From Helicobacter anseris (GTDB lineage Bacteria > Campylobacterota > Campylobacteria > Campylobacterales > Helicobacteraceae), in NCBI RefSeq assembly GCF_003364335.1, contig NZ_NXLX01000002.1, positions 1 to 64,000 of the forward strand: a stretch of 64,000 bases of DNA, read 5' to 3'. Shown here in pieces: positions 8,934-19,634 of the stretch. Every line of letters begins with the position of its first letter. Position 1 is the first letter of the stretch. Position numbers and translations under genes: made by a program. The notes below the pieces were generated by a model. That model was not told the DNA's origin, ran no database searches, and saw only the letters and a program-made list of their open reading frames with translations.

Positions 8934-9970
8934 TCGATCATCTCCCAAGAGAGATGAGTGTCGCTCTCTATATCACATTTTGCTCTCTTGCCCAAAATCT
9001 CCTCATAAAATTCAGCCTTGATTTCTCCAAGTGCAGGGCGTTTCACCCATAGATTTTCTTTGCTAAAAATCTCACCCTTTTTGATAGGAGCAATGCTGAC
9101 ACAAGTGGAGAATGCAAAGTCGATAGTTACTTGCTCTTCTTTTGTAGCTTTTTTCTCTCCTCCACGCATTGAGAAAATTTCTTTGGCTGAGAGGATTAAA
9201 TCTCTTGTTTCTTTCTCATCCATAGAGCAGATGATATCAGGGCCAATTCTATCTTTATGATCGCTAAAATGTCGCTCTACGATACTAGCCCCTAAAGCAA
9301 TAGCAGATTTACACGCATTGTTGTTGAGTGTGTGATCGCTTAGTCCAATAGGGATATGAGGATAAGCCCTCATCATCTCTTGCATTGCTCCAAGCCTCAC
9401 CAAATGAGGGGGTGTGGGGTAGAGATTGGTAGTATGAAGCAAGGCAAAGGGGACATTAAAGCTTTGTAAAATGTCTGTGGCTTTTTTTACACTTTCCAAA
9501 TCATTCATTCCAGTAGAGACAATCATAGGCTTACCAAAACTAGCGATATGTTTGAGAAGTGGATAGTTATTCATCTCTCCTGAGCCGATTTTATACGCAC
9601 TCACCCCCATTCTCTCTAGTCTATCTGCCCCTGCTCTAGAAAAAGGTGTGGAGAGAAATATCATTCCTGCCCTCTCTACATACTCTTTAAGCTCAAATTC
9701 CTCTTCTTCACTCAAAGCACAACTTTGCATAATCTCATAAATGCTTTTATCACTATTGCCAGGAATGACTTTTTTGGCTAATGAGCTCATCTCATCTTTA
9801 ATGATGTGGGTTTGGTGCTTAAGCACTTCCACTCCTGCCCTTTTGGCACTATCTACCATTTCTTTAGCGACACTCAAAGAGCCATTGTGGTTGATCCCAA
9901 GCTCAGCAATCACTAAAGGCTCATAATCACTCCCAATTCTTCTACCCTCAATCTCAATGAAATTTGACAT
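8930..9970 (-). CDS. neuB: N-acetylneuraminate synthase
   Basis: A 346-residue enzyme condensing ManNAc with phosphoenolpyruvate to form Neu5Ac. It shows [11 protein letters not shown] near residue 25, the motif LKHQTHI typical of the true sialic acid synthases of Campylobacter (NeuB1) rather than the legionaminic or pseudaminic paralogues, [13 protein letters not shown], and IGLSDHT. The C-terminal ~60 residues form an antifreeze-like SAF domain ([17 protein letters not shown]). It is first in the operon, with only a weak AAGG before the ATG. Hand counts of 60-base lines through neuBCA give 23-31 G/C, against 12 in a sampled line of the adjacent bioC, pointing to horizontal origin. Confidence 0.94.
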   Translation of the reverse strand: MSNFIEIEGRRIGSDYEPLVIAELGINHNGSLSVAKEMVDSAKRAGVEVLKHQTHIIKDEMSSLAKKVIPGNSDKSIYEIMQSCALSEEEEFELKEYVERAGMIFLSTPFSRAGADRLERMGVSAYKIGSGEMNNYPLLKHIASFGKPMIVSTGMNDLESVKKATDILQSFNVPFALLHTTNLYPTPPHLVRLGAMQEMMRAYPHIPIGLSDHTLNNNACKSAIALGASIVERHFSDHKDRIGPDIICSMDEKETRDLILSAKEIFSMRGGEKKATKEEQVTIDFAFSTCVSIAPIKKGEIFSKENLWVKRPALGEIKAEFYEEILGKRAKCDIESDTHLSWEMIE

Positions 9971-10006
9971 AATAAAACCTTAAATAAAAAATATTGGTAT
10001 TTTATC

Positions 10007-10705
10007 TCATATTGGTTTAATTGTGATGTAAATAGGGTGGTAGGTTAGAGTGTTATTAAATCTTGTTTGAAATTCATAAAGTTTTTTTTGAGTGATTGTG
10101 TAATTAGATTCCAGGCTATTTACCCCAGTAAGTTTTAAGTGCCTAAAAACCTCTAGAGGCGTTTGAAAGGTAAGCGGAACTAGTGTTTCAGATAAGTGCA
10201 AGATATGATAATTTTCACTCAAAATCTTTTCATAATCTATTAAATCAAGATAATCTAATCCGTTGTTAGTATGTTGCCTTATTTCAATGAGATTTTGTTT
10301 TCCAAAAGTGCCAAAAACAAGAAGAGAGTCTTGATGGCAAAGTTTTAAAATATTAGCCAAAAACTCTCTTTGATGAAGCCATTGAATACAGGCATTTGAG
10401 ATAATAAGATCAAACTTTTCTTCAAGCGCTGTATGAATAGAATTTGCATCTAGTAAAATAAAATCTGTTTGCGGTGGGATATAACTTTTGTAATCATTGA
10501 TATCGTTGCACACAAATTTTGTAAAATCCAATGCTTGAAAAAGTTTTCTTGTAAGCCCACCAGTTCCGCATCCAATCTCAAGAACGCTATAAAACCTTTT
10601 TTTGGGTAAAAGTGATAAAAGTCTATCTTGCATAAGATTTTGGATTATCGCATTGATATCATAGGTGCTTTTTGCTTCAAAAAATTTTTTTGCTATATAT
10701 TGCAT
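10007..10705 (-). CDS. bioC: Malonyl-ACP O-methyltransferase
   Basis: A SAM-dependent methyltransferase of about 232 residues that methylates malonyl-ACP so that the fatty acid machinery can build the pimeloyl chain. Motif I is VLEIGCGTGGLTRKLF, followed by LIISNACIQWLHQ, typical of BioC. The start at 10705 (ATG) is chosen over a TTG at 10717, because GGGA lies six bases upstream. The gene overlaps the end of bioG, placing it in a bioF-bioG-bioC operon. Confidence 0.88.
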   Translation of the reverse strand: MQYIAKKFFEAKSTYDINAIIQNLMQDRLLSLLPKKRFYSVLEIGCGTGGLTRKLFQALDFTKFVCNDINDYKSYIPPQTDFILLDANSIHTALEEKFDLIISNACIQWLHQREFLANILKLCHQDSLLVFGTFGKQNLIEIRQHTNNGLDYLDLIDYEKILSENYHILHLSETLVPLTFQTPLEVFRHLKLTGVNSLESNYTITQKKLYEFQTRFNNTLTYHPIYITIKPI

Positions 10706-11322
10706 AGCATATCCCAATCATCAAATTCAAAAAAAGGAAAATGAGGAGTGTTTATTTTAATAGGTTTGCAATTCTCCCAAGCATTTAGCTGATACTTTGT
10801 TTCAAAAATTTTATCATCTCTGCTAATGAGAATCTTATCCCATATTTCCTCTTTGCTTGGTATGTTTAAAAGAGTGTCATAGATATTTTGTAACTCCATA
10901 ATCAAGCTTTCTTTTTTAGGGAAAAGAAAATTATTTGCACTATTTAATGTATTTTCAAAAGTATTTTTTTTAAAAATCTCAAGATTAAAGTTTTTTATAG
11001 TGTATTTGAAAATTGCAGGAGGGATTCCATTTTTTTTATCAATACCTTGCAAGGTCCCATTTATGGCAATTTTTTTAATGACATTCAGGTTTTTTGGCAA
11101 AAAGCGATTAGCCATTGCTACCCCCATAGACCAAGCAATTAGTGTGATTTTTTTATCTTTTAAAAAATCTAAGTTTAAAAGATTGTTTTGATAATTAGAA
11201 ATGAATATAAGTGTTTTTTTTGGCAATGTGAGATGTTGAAAAAAACTCTTATTGCTCCCAAAACCAGAAAAAAATATTATGACCTCATTATAATCTGCAG
11301 GGGTTAGTAAATCTACTTGCAT
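10693..11322 (-). CDS. bioG: Pimeloyl-ACP methyl ester esterase, BioG type
   Basis: A 209-residue alpha/beta-hydrolase (DUF452) that removes the methyl ester after pimeloyl-ACP synthesis, doing the job of BioH. The nucleophile elbow is AWSMGVA, an early FFSGFGSNKSFF forms the oxyanion region, and a C-terminal histidine (TPHFPFFEFDDW) completes the triad. It overlaps bioF by 10 bp and bioC by 13 bp. BioG in place of BioH is usual in Helicobacter and Campylobacter biotin clusters. Confidence 0.87.
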   Translation of the reverse strand: MQVDLLTPADYNEVIIFFSGFGSNKSFFQHLTLPKKTLIFISNYQNNLLNLDFLKDKKITLIAWSMGVAMANRFLPKNLNVIKKIAINGTLQGIDKKNGIPPAIFKYTIKNFNLEIFKKNTFENTLNSANNFLFPKKESLIMELQNIYDTLLNIPSKEEIWDKILISRDDKIFETKYQLNAWENCKPIKINTPHFPFFEFDDWDMLCNI

Positions 11323-12467
11323 AGAGCCTCTAAGAGATTTTGTAAAATATCTTCATTAAGATTTGCATTGAGTGAGATTCTAATCCTTGCTTGATTTTCC
11401 GGAACACTTGGGTATTTAATCGCAGGGGCAAAAAATCCATATTTAAAGAGTTTTTCTGATAAATCAAGTGCTTTTTTATTTTCATAAGTCATAAGGCTGA
11501 TGATATGAGAATCCCCAATAAAATCCATTTTTCTATTCAGTAATTCCTTTCTTAAAAAATTAGAAAGATTGTGCAGTTTGTTTTGCCTATCTACTAAGTG
11601 TGGTAGATTCTTAAAGACAAAGAGGCAAAAAGCAATGCTAATTGGAGCAATGGCGGTGGAATAGATAAGAGTGCGTGCTTTGTTGATAAAATATTGCCTA
11701 AAAATATCATCGCAGAGCACACATCCTCCACAAGATCCTATGGCTTTTCCAAAAGCAAGAATTAAAAAATCAACAGAATCTAAAACCTTTAAATCTTTGC
11801 ACAATCCTAAGAGTTCTTGCCCGTAAGTTCCAATGCTATGTGCCTCATCAATATAAATTAAAACATTTTTGTAGATTTTTTTAAATTCGATGAGTTTATT
11901 GATATTGCAAAAATCCCCATCCATACTAAAAAGTCCTTCACTCAAGATAATGATATGCTCATAAGTGCCGTGAAATTCTTTGAGCAAAGATTCTAATTCT
12001 TGCATATTATTATGGGCAAATCGCTTAAACTTTGCACGCGAGATTCTAAGGCCATCAAAAATACTCGCATGCACAAAACTATCTGCTAAAAAAAGTGTAT
12101 TTGGTATTTGCGCAAGTGCATCTATAATTCCTAGATTTGCATGATATCCACTATTAAAAATGAGTGCTTTTTTTGGGGAATAAAGCATATTGAGGTATTT
12201 TTCAAAATCCTCAAAAATTTTAAAATTTCCACTAAGACTTCTTGAAGAAGCACTGGATAGAGGGGTTTGTGTCAAATCGACTTGTTGGTAAAAAGAGTTG
12301 ATAAAATCCCTATCTTGAGCTATGCCTAAATAGTCATTTGAAGCAAGATTGATAAGCATTTGATTTGAAATAATGATTTTTTCTTGTTGATGTTGCATAG
12401 GAGTAAGCGTGCGATAATTTGATGAATTTTGCAATTCTTGTAAAATATGTTTTATTTTTTGATGCAT
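11313..12467 (-). CDS. bioF: 8-amino-7-oxononanoate synthase
   Basis: A 384-residue PLP enzyme condensing pimeloyl-ACP with alanine to give KAPA. It shows the family landmarks NLASNDYLG, SGNFKIFEDFE, FNSGYHANLG, LIYIDEAHSIG and the Schiff-base lysine in LAFGKAIGSCGG. The gene is first in the bioF-bioG-bioC operon and diverges from bioA across a 94-bp spacer (12468-12561) that must hold both promoters. I could not identify a BirA or BioQ operator there. Confidence 0.92.
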   Translation of the reverse strand: MHQKIKHILQELQNSSNYRTLTPMQHQQEKIIISNQMLINLASNDYLGIAQDRDFINSFYQQVDLTQTPLSSASSRSLSGNFKIFEDFEKYLNMLYSPKKALIFNSGYHANLGIIDALAQIPNTLFLADSFVHASIFDGLRISRAKFKRFAHNNMQELESLLKEFHGTYEHIIILSEGLFSMDGDFCNINKLIEFKKIYKNVLIYIDEAHSIGTYGQELLGLCKDLKVLDSVDFLILAFGKAIGSCGGCVLCDDIFRQYFINKARTLIYSTAIAPISIAFCLFVFKNLPHLVDRQNKLHNLSNFLRKELLNRKMDFIGDSHIISLMTYENKKALDLSEKLFKYGFFAPAIKYPSVPENQARIRISLNANLNEDILQNLLEALCK

Positions 12468-12561
12468 CTTAAACCTTTTTGTAAATTATACTTCAAAATC
12501 AGGAATATACTAAAAGTTATCAAAAGATATTACACTTCTGTGATTAAAAATAAGGTAGAGA

Positions 12562-13845
12562 ATGGAAAATATAATTTCACAGGATTTATTGCATATTTGG
12601 CATCCTTGCACGCAAATGAAAGACCACGAAAAAATCCCTCTTATTCCCATTAAAAAAGGCAGAGGGGTTTATTTATATGATTTTAATGATAAGGCATATA
12701 TTGATGGTATTAGTAGTTGGTGGGTCAATTTATTTGGTCATTGCAATGCGTATATCAATCAAAAATTAAAAGAACAAATTGATACTTTAGAGCATGTGCT
12801 TTTAGCGGGTTTTACACATCAGCCAATCATTGATTTATCTGCACGAATCTGTGCCTTATTGCCCAAAGAACTTAATAAATGCTTTTATGCAGATAATGGA
12901 TCATCTGCCATTGAAGTTGCTTTAAAAATGAGTTTTCATAAGAGTTTGTTAGATAAAAAAGAAAAAAAGAAATTTATTACCCTAAGTAATGCATATCATG
13001 GCGAAACGCTAGGGGCTTTGAGTGTGGGGGATATCAAACTTTATAAAGAGGTTTATGGCGCGCTTTTATTAGAATGTTTGCAAGCTCCCACTCCTAAAAA
13101 TGAAGATTATGAAAAAGAATTGCAGGTTTTTAAAGAGTTAATAATGCAAAATTATCAAGATATTTGCGCTTTTATTCTTGAGCCTATTGTGCAGTGTGCA
13201 GGAAATATGCATATGTATAGCACAGATTTTATAAAAGAAAGCGTGCTTTTTGCTCAAAGCTATGGAATTGATGTGATTTTTGATGAAATTGCTGTGGGAT
13301 TTGGTAGGGTCGGAAGTATGTTTGCATTAGAGCAGTGTGGAGTAGTGCCTGATTATCTTTGTTTGTCCAAGGGTATTACAGGGGGATATTTGCCCTTATC
13401 AGTAGTGATAACAAAAGATGAGATTTATCAAAAATTTTATGCCCCATATGAAGAAGGAAAAGCTTTTTTACATTCTCACAGCTATACTGGGAATCCTTTG
13501 GCCTGTTCTTGTGCAAATGCTGTATTGGATATTTTTGAGCAAGAAAATATCATACAAATAAATCAACAAAAATCCAAATATATTTTTACTAGAATGCAGG
13601 AATTAAAAAATTTTCATCAAGTTTCAAATCTAAGGAGCAGAGGGATGATTTTTGCATTTGATTTGATAAAAACAAAAAAAAATCGTGCAGGTTTGATTTT
13701 TTTCCAAGAAGCCTTAAAACGAGGTATTTTATTGCGTCCTTTGGGAAATACAATATATTTTATGCCTCCATATGTTATTTTGGAGAAAGAAATTGATTTT
13801 GTTGTCGATTGTATAAAAGAGATTTTACAAACAATAGAGCTTTGA
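12562..13845 (+). CDS. bioA: Adenosylmethionine-8-amino-7-oxononanoate aminotransferase
   Basis: A 427-residue class III aminotransferase that converts KAPA to DAPA using SAM as amino donor. It has [15 protein letters not shown] at the N-terminus, [37 protein letters not shown], and the PLP lysine in [14 protein letters not shown]. The tryptophan-rich N-terminus is typical of BioA rather than other omega-transaminases. The ATG has an AAGGTAGAG site. It diverges from bioF and is followed 52 bp on by a chemoreceptor gene. Confidence 0.93.
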   Translation: MENIISQDLLHIWHPCTQMKDHEKIPLIPIKKGRGVYLYDFNDKAYIDGISSWWVNLFGHCNAYINQKLKEQIDTLEHVLLAGFTHQPIIDLSARICALLPKELNKCFYADNGSSAIEVALKMSFHKSLLDKKEKKKFITLSNAYHGETLGALSVGDIKLYKEVYGALLLECLQAPTPKNEDYEKELQVFKELIMQNYQDICAFILEPIVQCAGNMHMYSTDFIKESVLFAQSYGIDVIFDEIAVGFGRVGSMFALEQCGVVPDYLCLSKGITGGYLPLSVVITKDEIYQKFYAPYEEGKAFLHSHSYTGNPLACSCANAVLDIFEQENIIQINQQKSKYIFTRMQELKNFHQVSNLRSRGMIFAFDLIKTKKNRAGLIFFQEALKRGILLRPLGNTIYFMPPYVILEKEIDFVVDCIKEILQTIEL

Positions 13846-13897
13846 TTTGTTATAATTTACTCCAAAAAATAGCTCTGCTTGAGGATTAAGGCAAAAA

Positions 13898-15889
13898 ATG
13901 AAGAGTATTAAATTTAAATTGACTTTTATTTCGGTATTTATTGTGGCTTTAGCGCTTGCTATTATCGGTGCTATATCTTACAAATCTACAAAAAAAGTTG
14001 CTTTTAACCAGTCAGTAAAAGAACATATTGATACAGTAAAAATGGCTGATATTCCGATGGAAGCAGCAAAGCTAAGAGTATTTACTAGTATAAAAAGTTT
14101 GTTAGAACAACTAGATGAAGTGCCTTCAGATGCTTTTTTTAATCAAACCAAAGCATTGCAAGCTATTGGTCCTTTGCTTAAGCCTTTTAGAAAGGGCGGT
14201 GATTTTCTTGGGGTATATTTTGCACTTAATAATGGTGAGCTTATTATTAGTGATGCAGATATAGATAAAAAGAATCTTGCTTATGGTATTTATGGGAAAG
14301 CTGATGATTATGATGCTAGAACTAGGGAGTGGTATAAAGATGCTTTAATGAAAAAAAGCTTAATTGTAACTTCAGCCTACTTTGATGATGCAACACAAGA
14401 GTATTGTTTCACATATGCGGTGCCAATTTATAGAAATAATAAACTGCTTGGAATCTTGGGTTTAGATGATAAAATCTCAACCTTACAAAGAAATTTTGAA
14501 ATGATGCCTGGTCATATTTTTGCAATGGATAAAAGTAAAATGGCATTTGTCTCGACAAATAAGCAAGAAGTTTTAAAGAAAGATGCGGATTTGATAAAAC
14601 TTTATGATATGGTGTTAAAGCTTAAGGATTTAAAACCATTTGTTTTTTTAGATAAAGGTGGAAAGCAAAAATTGGCAGTATGCAAGCGTTCTGATATAAA
14701 AGGTCAAGGTTCTTATATTATTTGCAGTGTCGAGGATTTGCAAGAAGTGATGGCGCCTATTGAAAAAGATGCAAGAATGCAAGTCTTCTTGGCGATTTTC
14801 TTAGCAATTGTGGTAGCTTTCTTACTTTATTGGGTAATTTATTATTATCTTAAACCCATCAATGCTATACAAAGTGGTTTAAATGAATTTTTTGATTATT
14901 TAGGACATAAGAAAAAGAGTGTAGCAAGAATATCTGTTAATACAAATGATGAATTTGGTCAGATGGCTAGAGTTTTAAACTCAAATATTGATAAAACAAG
15001 ACAAATGTTAGAGCAAGATTCTAAAGCAGTGCTTCAATCAGTAGAAACAGCAAAAAGAATTGAAGCGGGTGATTTAAGTGCTAGAATCATTGAAAATCCT
15101 GCAAATCCTCAACTTATTGAATTAAAAAATGTATTAAACAATATGCTTGAAATTTTACAAAATAAAGTAGGTAGCAATCTTAATGAAATCAATCGTGTTT
15201 TTGATTCTTATATGAAGTTAGATTTTACTACAGAAGTGAAAAATGCAAAGGGTAGTGTAGAGCTTGTAACAAATGCTTTGGGTAGTGAAATTAGAAAGAT
15301 GTTGCAAGCTTCTAGTGACTTTGCAAATAGTTTAAATGTTGCTTCTAGTGATTTGTTTCAGGCCATCAATAGTTTAAATGCAGCATCAAGCACGCAAGCG
15401 CAATCATTGGCAAAAACTACAAAATCTATTCACGGAATAACTAAAACAATGCAGGATATCAATGAAAAAACCAATCAAGTTATTGCACAATCCGAAGATA
15501 TCAAGCTTGTTATTGGCATTATTAGAGATATTGCCGATCAGACAAATCTCTTGGCATTAAATGCTGCAATAGAAGCTGCAAGAGCCGGAGAGCATGGAAG
15601 AGGTTTTGCTGTAGTTGCTGATGAAGTAAGAAAACTCGCAGAAAGAACACAAAAAAGTCTTAGTGAAATTGAAGCAAATACTAATATGCTTATAGAATCT
15701 ATCAATGAAGTAGGGGTATCTATAGCAAATCAATCAGATAGTGTATCTCAAATCAACGAAGCAGTGGTGCATTTACAAAGCATTACAGAAGAAAATGCAG
15801 GTATTGCACGATCTTCATCAAATATTAGCACTAAAGTAAATCATATTGCAGAAGAGATTCTTACTGATATCAATAAGAAAAAATATTAA
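13898..15889 (+). CDS. Methyl-accepting chemotaxis protein with dCache-type sensor
   Basis: A 663-residue transmembrane chemoreceptor. A first membrane helix (residues ~7-27) is followed by a periplasmic sensor of about 265 residues with dCache features ([21 protein letters not shown], then [18 protein letters not shown]). A second helix lies at ~297-320, then HAMP, then the cytoplasmic signalling hairpin with [21 protein letters not shown] and [16 protein letters not shown] at the tip. There is no C-terminal CheR-binding pentapeptide. It lies between bioA and bioD and ends 4 bp inside bioD's 3' end. Whether it senses a biotin-related ligand is only a suggestion from position. Confidence 0.93.
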   Translation: MKSIKFKLTFISVFIVALALAIIGAISYKSTKKVAFNQSVKEHIDTVKMADIPMEAAKLRVFTSIKSLLEQLDEVPSDAFFNQTKALQAIGPLLKPFRKGGDFLGVYFALNNGELIISDADIDKKNLAYGIYGKADDYDARTREWYKDALMKKSLIVTSAYFDDATQEYCFTYAVPIYRNNKLLGILGLDDKISTLQRNFEMMPGHIFAMDKSKMAFVSTNKQEVLKKDADLIKLYDMVLKLKDLKPFVFLDKGGKQKLAVCKRSDIKGQGSYIICSVEDLQEVMAPIEKDARMQVFLAIFLAIVVAFLLYWVIYYYLKPINAIQSGLNEFFDYLGHKKKSVARISVNTNDEFGQMARVLNSNIDKTRQMLEQDSKAVLQSVETAKRIEAGDLSARIIENPANPQLIELKNVLNNMLEILQNKVGSNLNEINRVFDSYMKLDFTTEVKNAKGSVELVTNALGSEIRKMLQASSDFANSLNVASSDLFQAINSLNAASSTQAQSLAKTTKSIHGITKTMQDINEKTNQVIAQSEDIKLVIGIIRDIADQTNLLALNAAIEAARAGEHGRGFAVVADEVRKLAERTQKSLSEIEANTNMLIESINEVGVSIANQSDSVSQINEAVVHLQSITEENAGIARSSSNISTKVNHIAEEILTDINKKKY

Positions 15890-16482
15890 AAAATAATATC
15901 CAATGCTTGCTTGAAGTCTTTTTTGATAGTCTCAAAGTTAGATTTATCAAAAAAGGGCAAGTGGAGTATTTTTACTTTTGCGTATTCTGAGATAAAATTA
16001 TCAAAATCTTTATTTTGTTCTCCAGACATTATTAATCCCATTAGTTGCATATTTCTATTTTTTAGTGCTTCAATACTAAGCAATATATGGTTGATAGAAC
16101 CAAGATAATATCCTCCTACAAGCAGAGTTTTTAGATGATGGTGAGAGATGAAATCAATCATACAATATTTTTCATCAATAGGACTATAAAGTCCCCCAGC
16201 TGTTTCTATGATAAGATTTTGACTTTGTGGTATTGTAATTTCTTTGGCATTATAATTGGCTTTTTCTATTTTTTTACCTATATGTGGAGAAGCAGGAGTT
16301 TGTAAAACATATCCCTCAGGATAGATTTTGCTATGCGGAGCAAAAGAAGTGATAATCTCACAATCTTTTGGTATTCCTGCTTGAATGATTTTGAAATAAT
16401 CATATCCCAAACTTGCGCATAACATTGCACTTGCATAAGTTTTTCCGACATTGGTATGACATCCAGCAATACAAACTTGCAT
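15886..16482 (-). CDS. bioD: Dethiobiotin synthetase
   Basis: A 198-residue ATP-dependent enzyme that closes the ureido ring of DAPA to give dethiobiotin. The P-loop [11 protein letters not shown] is at residues 8-18 and the second signature [11 protein letters not shown] near residue 90. It is slightly shorter than E. coli BioD, as in other Campylobacterota. It is convergent with the chemoreceptor gene. Together with bioF, bioG, bioC and bioA it completes the pathway except bioB, which is not in the window. Confidence 0.9.
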   Translation of the reverse strand: MQVCIAGCHTNVGKTYASAMLCASLGYDYFKIIQAGIPKDCEIITSFAPHSKIYPEGYVLQTPASPHIGKKIEKANYNAKEITIPQSQNLIIETAGGLYSPIDEKYCMIDFISHHHLKTLLVGGYYLGSINHILLSIEALKNRNMQLMGLIMSGEQNKDFDNFISEYAKVKILHLPFFDKSNFETIKKDFKQALDIIF

Positions 16483-16575
16483 TTTTTATCCTCATAAATA
16501 AAAGTAATTGCACATTTTACATAAAAAACTTTTTTTTGTTATTTTATAAAATGTGACAAAACCCAACTCGAAAAA

Positions 16576-16581
16576 TATAAT
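16576..16581 (+). promoter_or_regulatory. Candidate -10 box for the cas operon
   Basis: TATAAT lies 21 bp before the cas9 ATG and is preceded by A/T-rich sequence, as in Helicobacter sigma-80 promoters, which have a strong -10 and no clear -35. It would give a leader of about 15 nt containing the GGAGAA ribosome-binding site. Confidence 0.5.
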
Positions 16582-16602
16582 ATTAAAAGATGGAGAAAAA
16601 CC

Positions 16603-19600
16603 ATGATTGTAAGAACATTAGGATTTGATATTGGTATTTCTAGTATTGGTTGGGCGTTGGTAGAGGGACAAATGCAAGATGATAAAATCAAACTCGAAAG
16701 AATTGCAGATAGTGGAGTAAGAATCTTTAGGGTGGCTGAAAATCCAAAAGATGGAAAATCTTTAGCTCTCCCTAGAAGAAATGCTAGAAGTGCTAGGAGA
16801 CGCAATGCAAGAAGAAGAAATAGAATCTTAGAAATTAAAAAATATCTTTGTAAAACTTTGGAAATTTCACCTAAAGAAATGTTTGGAGATATAAGTCTCC
16901 CTCCTCTTTTTCAAACAAAGCCAAGAGAGAGGCTATGATGATATTACTTATGAACTAGAGGATAAAGAGGGAGGTAAGTTAAAGGGTGCAATCCAAAATA
17001 ATCAAAAAATTTTACAAGAAAAGAATTTTAAAACCATTGGTGAAATGATGTATGAAAGTTATTACCAAAAGCCAAGATTTGGAATAACTGGACAAATGGA
17101 TAATGTGCGCAATAAAAATCAAAAAGACAAAGACGGCAAAAAAAGTATTGTAGACTACAAGAGATGTATAGGAAGAAGTGAATTAAGAGCAGAGTTAGAA
17201 ATGCTTTTAAATACACAAAAAGAACTAGGAAGTGCTTATATTACTGATAATTTTAAAAAAATAATTTTAGGAAATCAAAATGCAAACAACAAAATAGGAC
17301 AAGAGGGAATAGTATTTTTTCAAAGACCATTAAAGAGCTTTGAAGATAAGATAGGCAAATGTCAATTTTTTAAAGATAGTAATAGGGCTTGCAAATTCTC
17401 TCCAAGTGCTGAGGAGTTTGTTGCTGTTACAAAAATTATCAATACACTTTTAAATATTTCCAATAAAACTGGAATTATATGGGAAAATAAACAAGAGATA
17501 ATTGAGCAAATTTTGCAAGAAGCATCAAATAAAAAACTAACCTACAAGCACTTGCGAAAAATTTTAGAATTACCACAAAGTTTTGCTTTTAAAGATTTGG
17601 ATTATTCCAAAGCAGATAAATCGGAGAATGTAGCATTTTTAGAATTCAAGGCTACATATCAGCTTAAAAAAGCAAATTCTCATTTATCGCAAATCAAACA
17701 GGATAAGATTGCCGAAATATTAGGTGAAGAAAAAGATTGGGCGAGAATTGAGAGTAAGTTAAAAAAAGAAAGTTTTACTACTCAAGAAATTGATAATATC
17801 AAGCAAGCCAATCTAAAATTTTCCAAACACATCAATCTTTCTTTAAAGGCACTCTACCAAATTCTTCCTATAATGAAAGAGGGCAAAAGATATGATGAGG
17901 CAGTAGCAATCTTGCAAGAAAAAAATATTTTTCCAAAAACAACTTCACAAAAAACAAATCTTTTACCTCCTCTTAAGGATATTGCAAAAGAAGATAGCTA
18001 CTTTGATATTTCAAATCCTGTCGTAAATCGCGCTTTAAGTGAGTTTAGAAAAGTAATCAATGCTATTATTGAAAAATATGGAGCAGTGCATTTTTGCAAT
18101 ATCGAGCTTACAAGGGAAGTGGGAAAGAAATATGCAGAACGGGATAAAGAAGCAAAACAGCAAAAAGAAAACCAAATAATCAATCAAGAAGCCTTAAACG
18201 TCTTAAGAAGCTATGGATTAAGTGAAAATGCAAAAAATATTTTAAAATGCAAGCTTTGGATTTTGCAAGGAGAGCAGTGTCTTTATAGCGGGGATAAAAT
18301 TACACAAGAGCACCTTAGAGATGAAGCGTCTCTAGATATTGACCATTTCTTTCCTCTAAGTCGTAGTCTTGATAATTCTCAAGGCAATAAAATATTGTGT
18401 TTTAAAAGAGAAAATGCCCAAAAAGGAAACAAGACGCCTTATGAATATTTAGCAGATAATACGGATAAGTGGGAAAAATACATTACACGCGTTTTTGCCA
18501 CAAGATTTGACAAGTATAAAAAACAGAGACTAATCTCAAAAAATTTTAAAGATAGAAATATTGGGGATCGTGCAGAGTTTTTGGCAAGAAACTTGGTAGA
18601 TACTGGATATATTGTAAGAGTTGTAAGTTGTTATATTGATAAATATTTAGAGTTTTTACCTCTTGAAGGTAGGAAAAGAAGGGTTAGGATAGTATCAGGT
18701 TCGCTTACTTCTGCATTAAGGGCGTATTGGGGAATTAGCACTAAGGACAGGGAGCATCATATTCACCACGCACAAGATGCTATTATTATTGCTTGTATCA
18801 ACGATAGCACGATACAAAAATATAGCCAATATCTCAAAGAAAAAGAGTTAGGATATAAAGATTCTAGACATAAGGCAAATAGTTTAAATCAAGCAGACTG
18901 TGTCACAAAACTTGCTTTGCGTTATCCAATAGAGGATTTTAAAAACAAGATTGCTGATAGTATTGCAAAGATTTTTGTTTCTCACGCCTCATCACATAAA
19001 ATTACAGGAGCATTACATCAAGAAACAATCAGAAAAAGAGAATCTTATTATAAGAGTTTTGGAGGGGAAGAGGGGGTAAAAAAAGCTATTGCATTTGGTA
19101 AGGTACGAGAGGTTAATGGAGGTTTAGTTGATAATGGAGAGATGGTAAGAGTAGATGTTTTTAGAGGTAAAAAAGGTTTTTATGCAGTTCCAATTTATAC
19201 TTTTGATTTTGCACTAGGCAAACTTCCAAATAAAGCCATTGTTCAAAAAGGAAAAGGTGAGGTGCTAAAAGATTGGATAGAGATGGATGAAAATTATGAG
19301 TTTTGTTTCTCGCTTTTTAAAAATGACTATGTCAAAATCCAGACAAAAGAGATGCAAAATCCAGTTATTGCCGTTTATACTACCACAGGGACTGCAACGG
19401 CAAGTATGAGTTTTATACATCATAGTAGATTTGCTTTTGCTTCAGAGGATGAAAAAAGTTTCTTTAAAGATGTGGATAAAAAAGAAGATAAGATGCTTTT
19501 TTCTCGCACAAATTGTGGAATTCAGGGATTGGTGGTTTTTGAGAAAGTGCAAGTTTCTCCACTAGGAGAAATTAAAGTATGCAAGCCAAGTAAAAGGCAA

Positions 19601-19630
19601 GAAATAGCACTCAAAAGACATAAGAAGTAA
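16603..19630 (+). pseudogene. cas9: Type II-C cas9, disrupted by internal deletion and frameshift
   Basis: The first 104 residues carry the RuvC-I motif TLGFDIGISSIGW (D9) and the arginine-rich bridge helix (ALPRRNARSARRRNARRR). After LFQTK the frame fails and hits TGA at 16936-16938. Another frame resumes at RGYDDITYELEDK (about 16928) and runs to 19630, with RuvC-II (FCNIELTREVGK), HNH (LDIDHFFPLSRSLDNSQGNK), RuvC-III (HHIHHAQDAIIIAC) and the PAM-interacting end. Compared with Campylobacter and Helicobacter Cas9, the segment normally lying between LFQTS..LSPWELR and HIAKRRGYDD (roughly 30-35 residues) is missing, so this is a deletion plus net frameshift, not a one-base error. The rest is well conserved, so inactivation looks recent. 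Followed 4 bp later by cas1. Confidence 0.9.
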
Positions 19631-19634
19631 ATCA

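Noticed and set aside
9971-10006. A promoter shared by neuB and bioC
   Set aside because: Both genes read on the minus strand and bioC lies downstream, so this short gap can only serve neuB, and no clear -10/-35 pair is visible.
16603-16938. A stand-alone short RuvC/arginine-rich protein (mini-Cas9 or IscB-like)
   Set aside because: The remaining Cas9 domains follow directly in another frame, so this is the N-terminal piece of a broken cas9.
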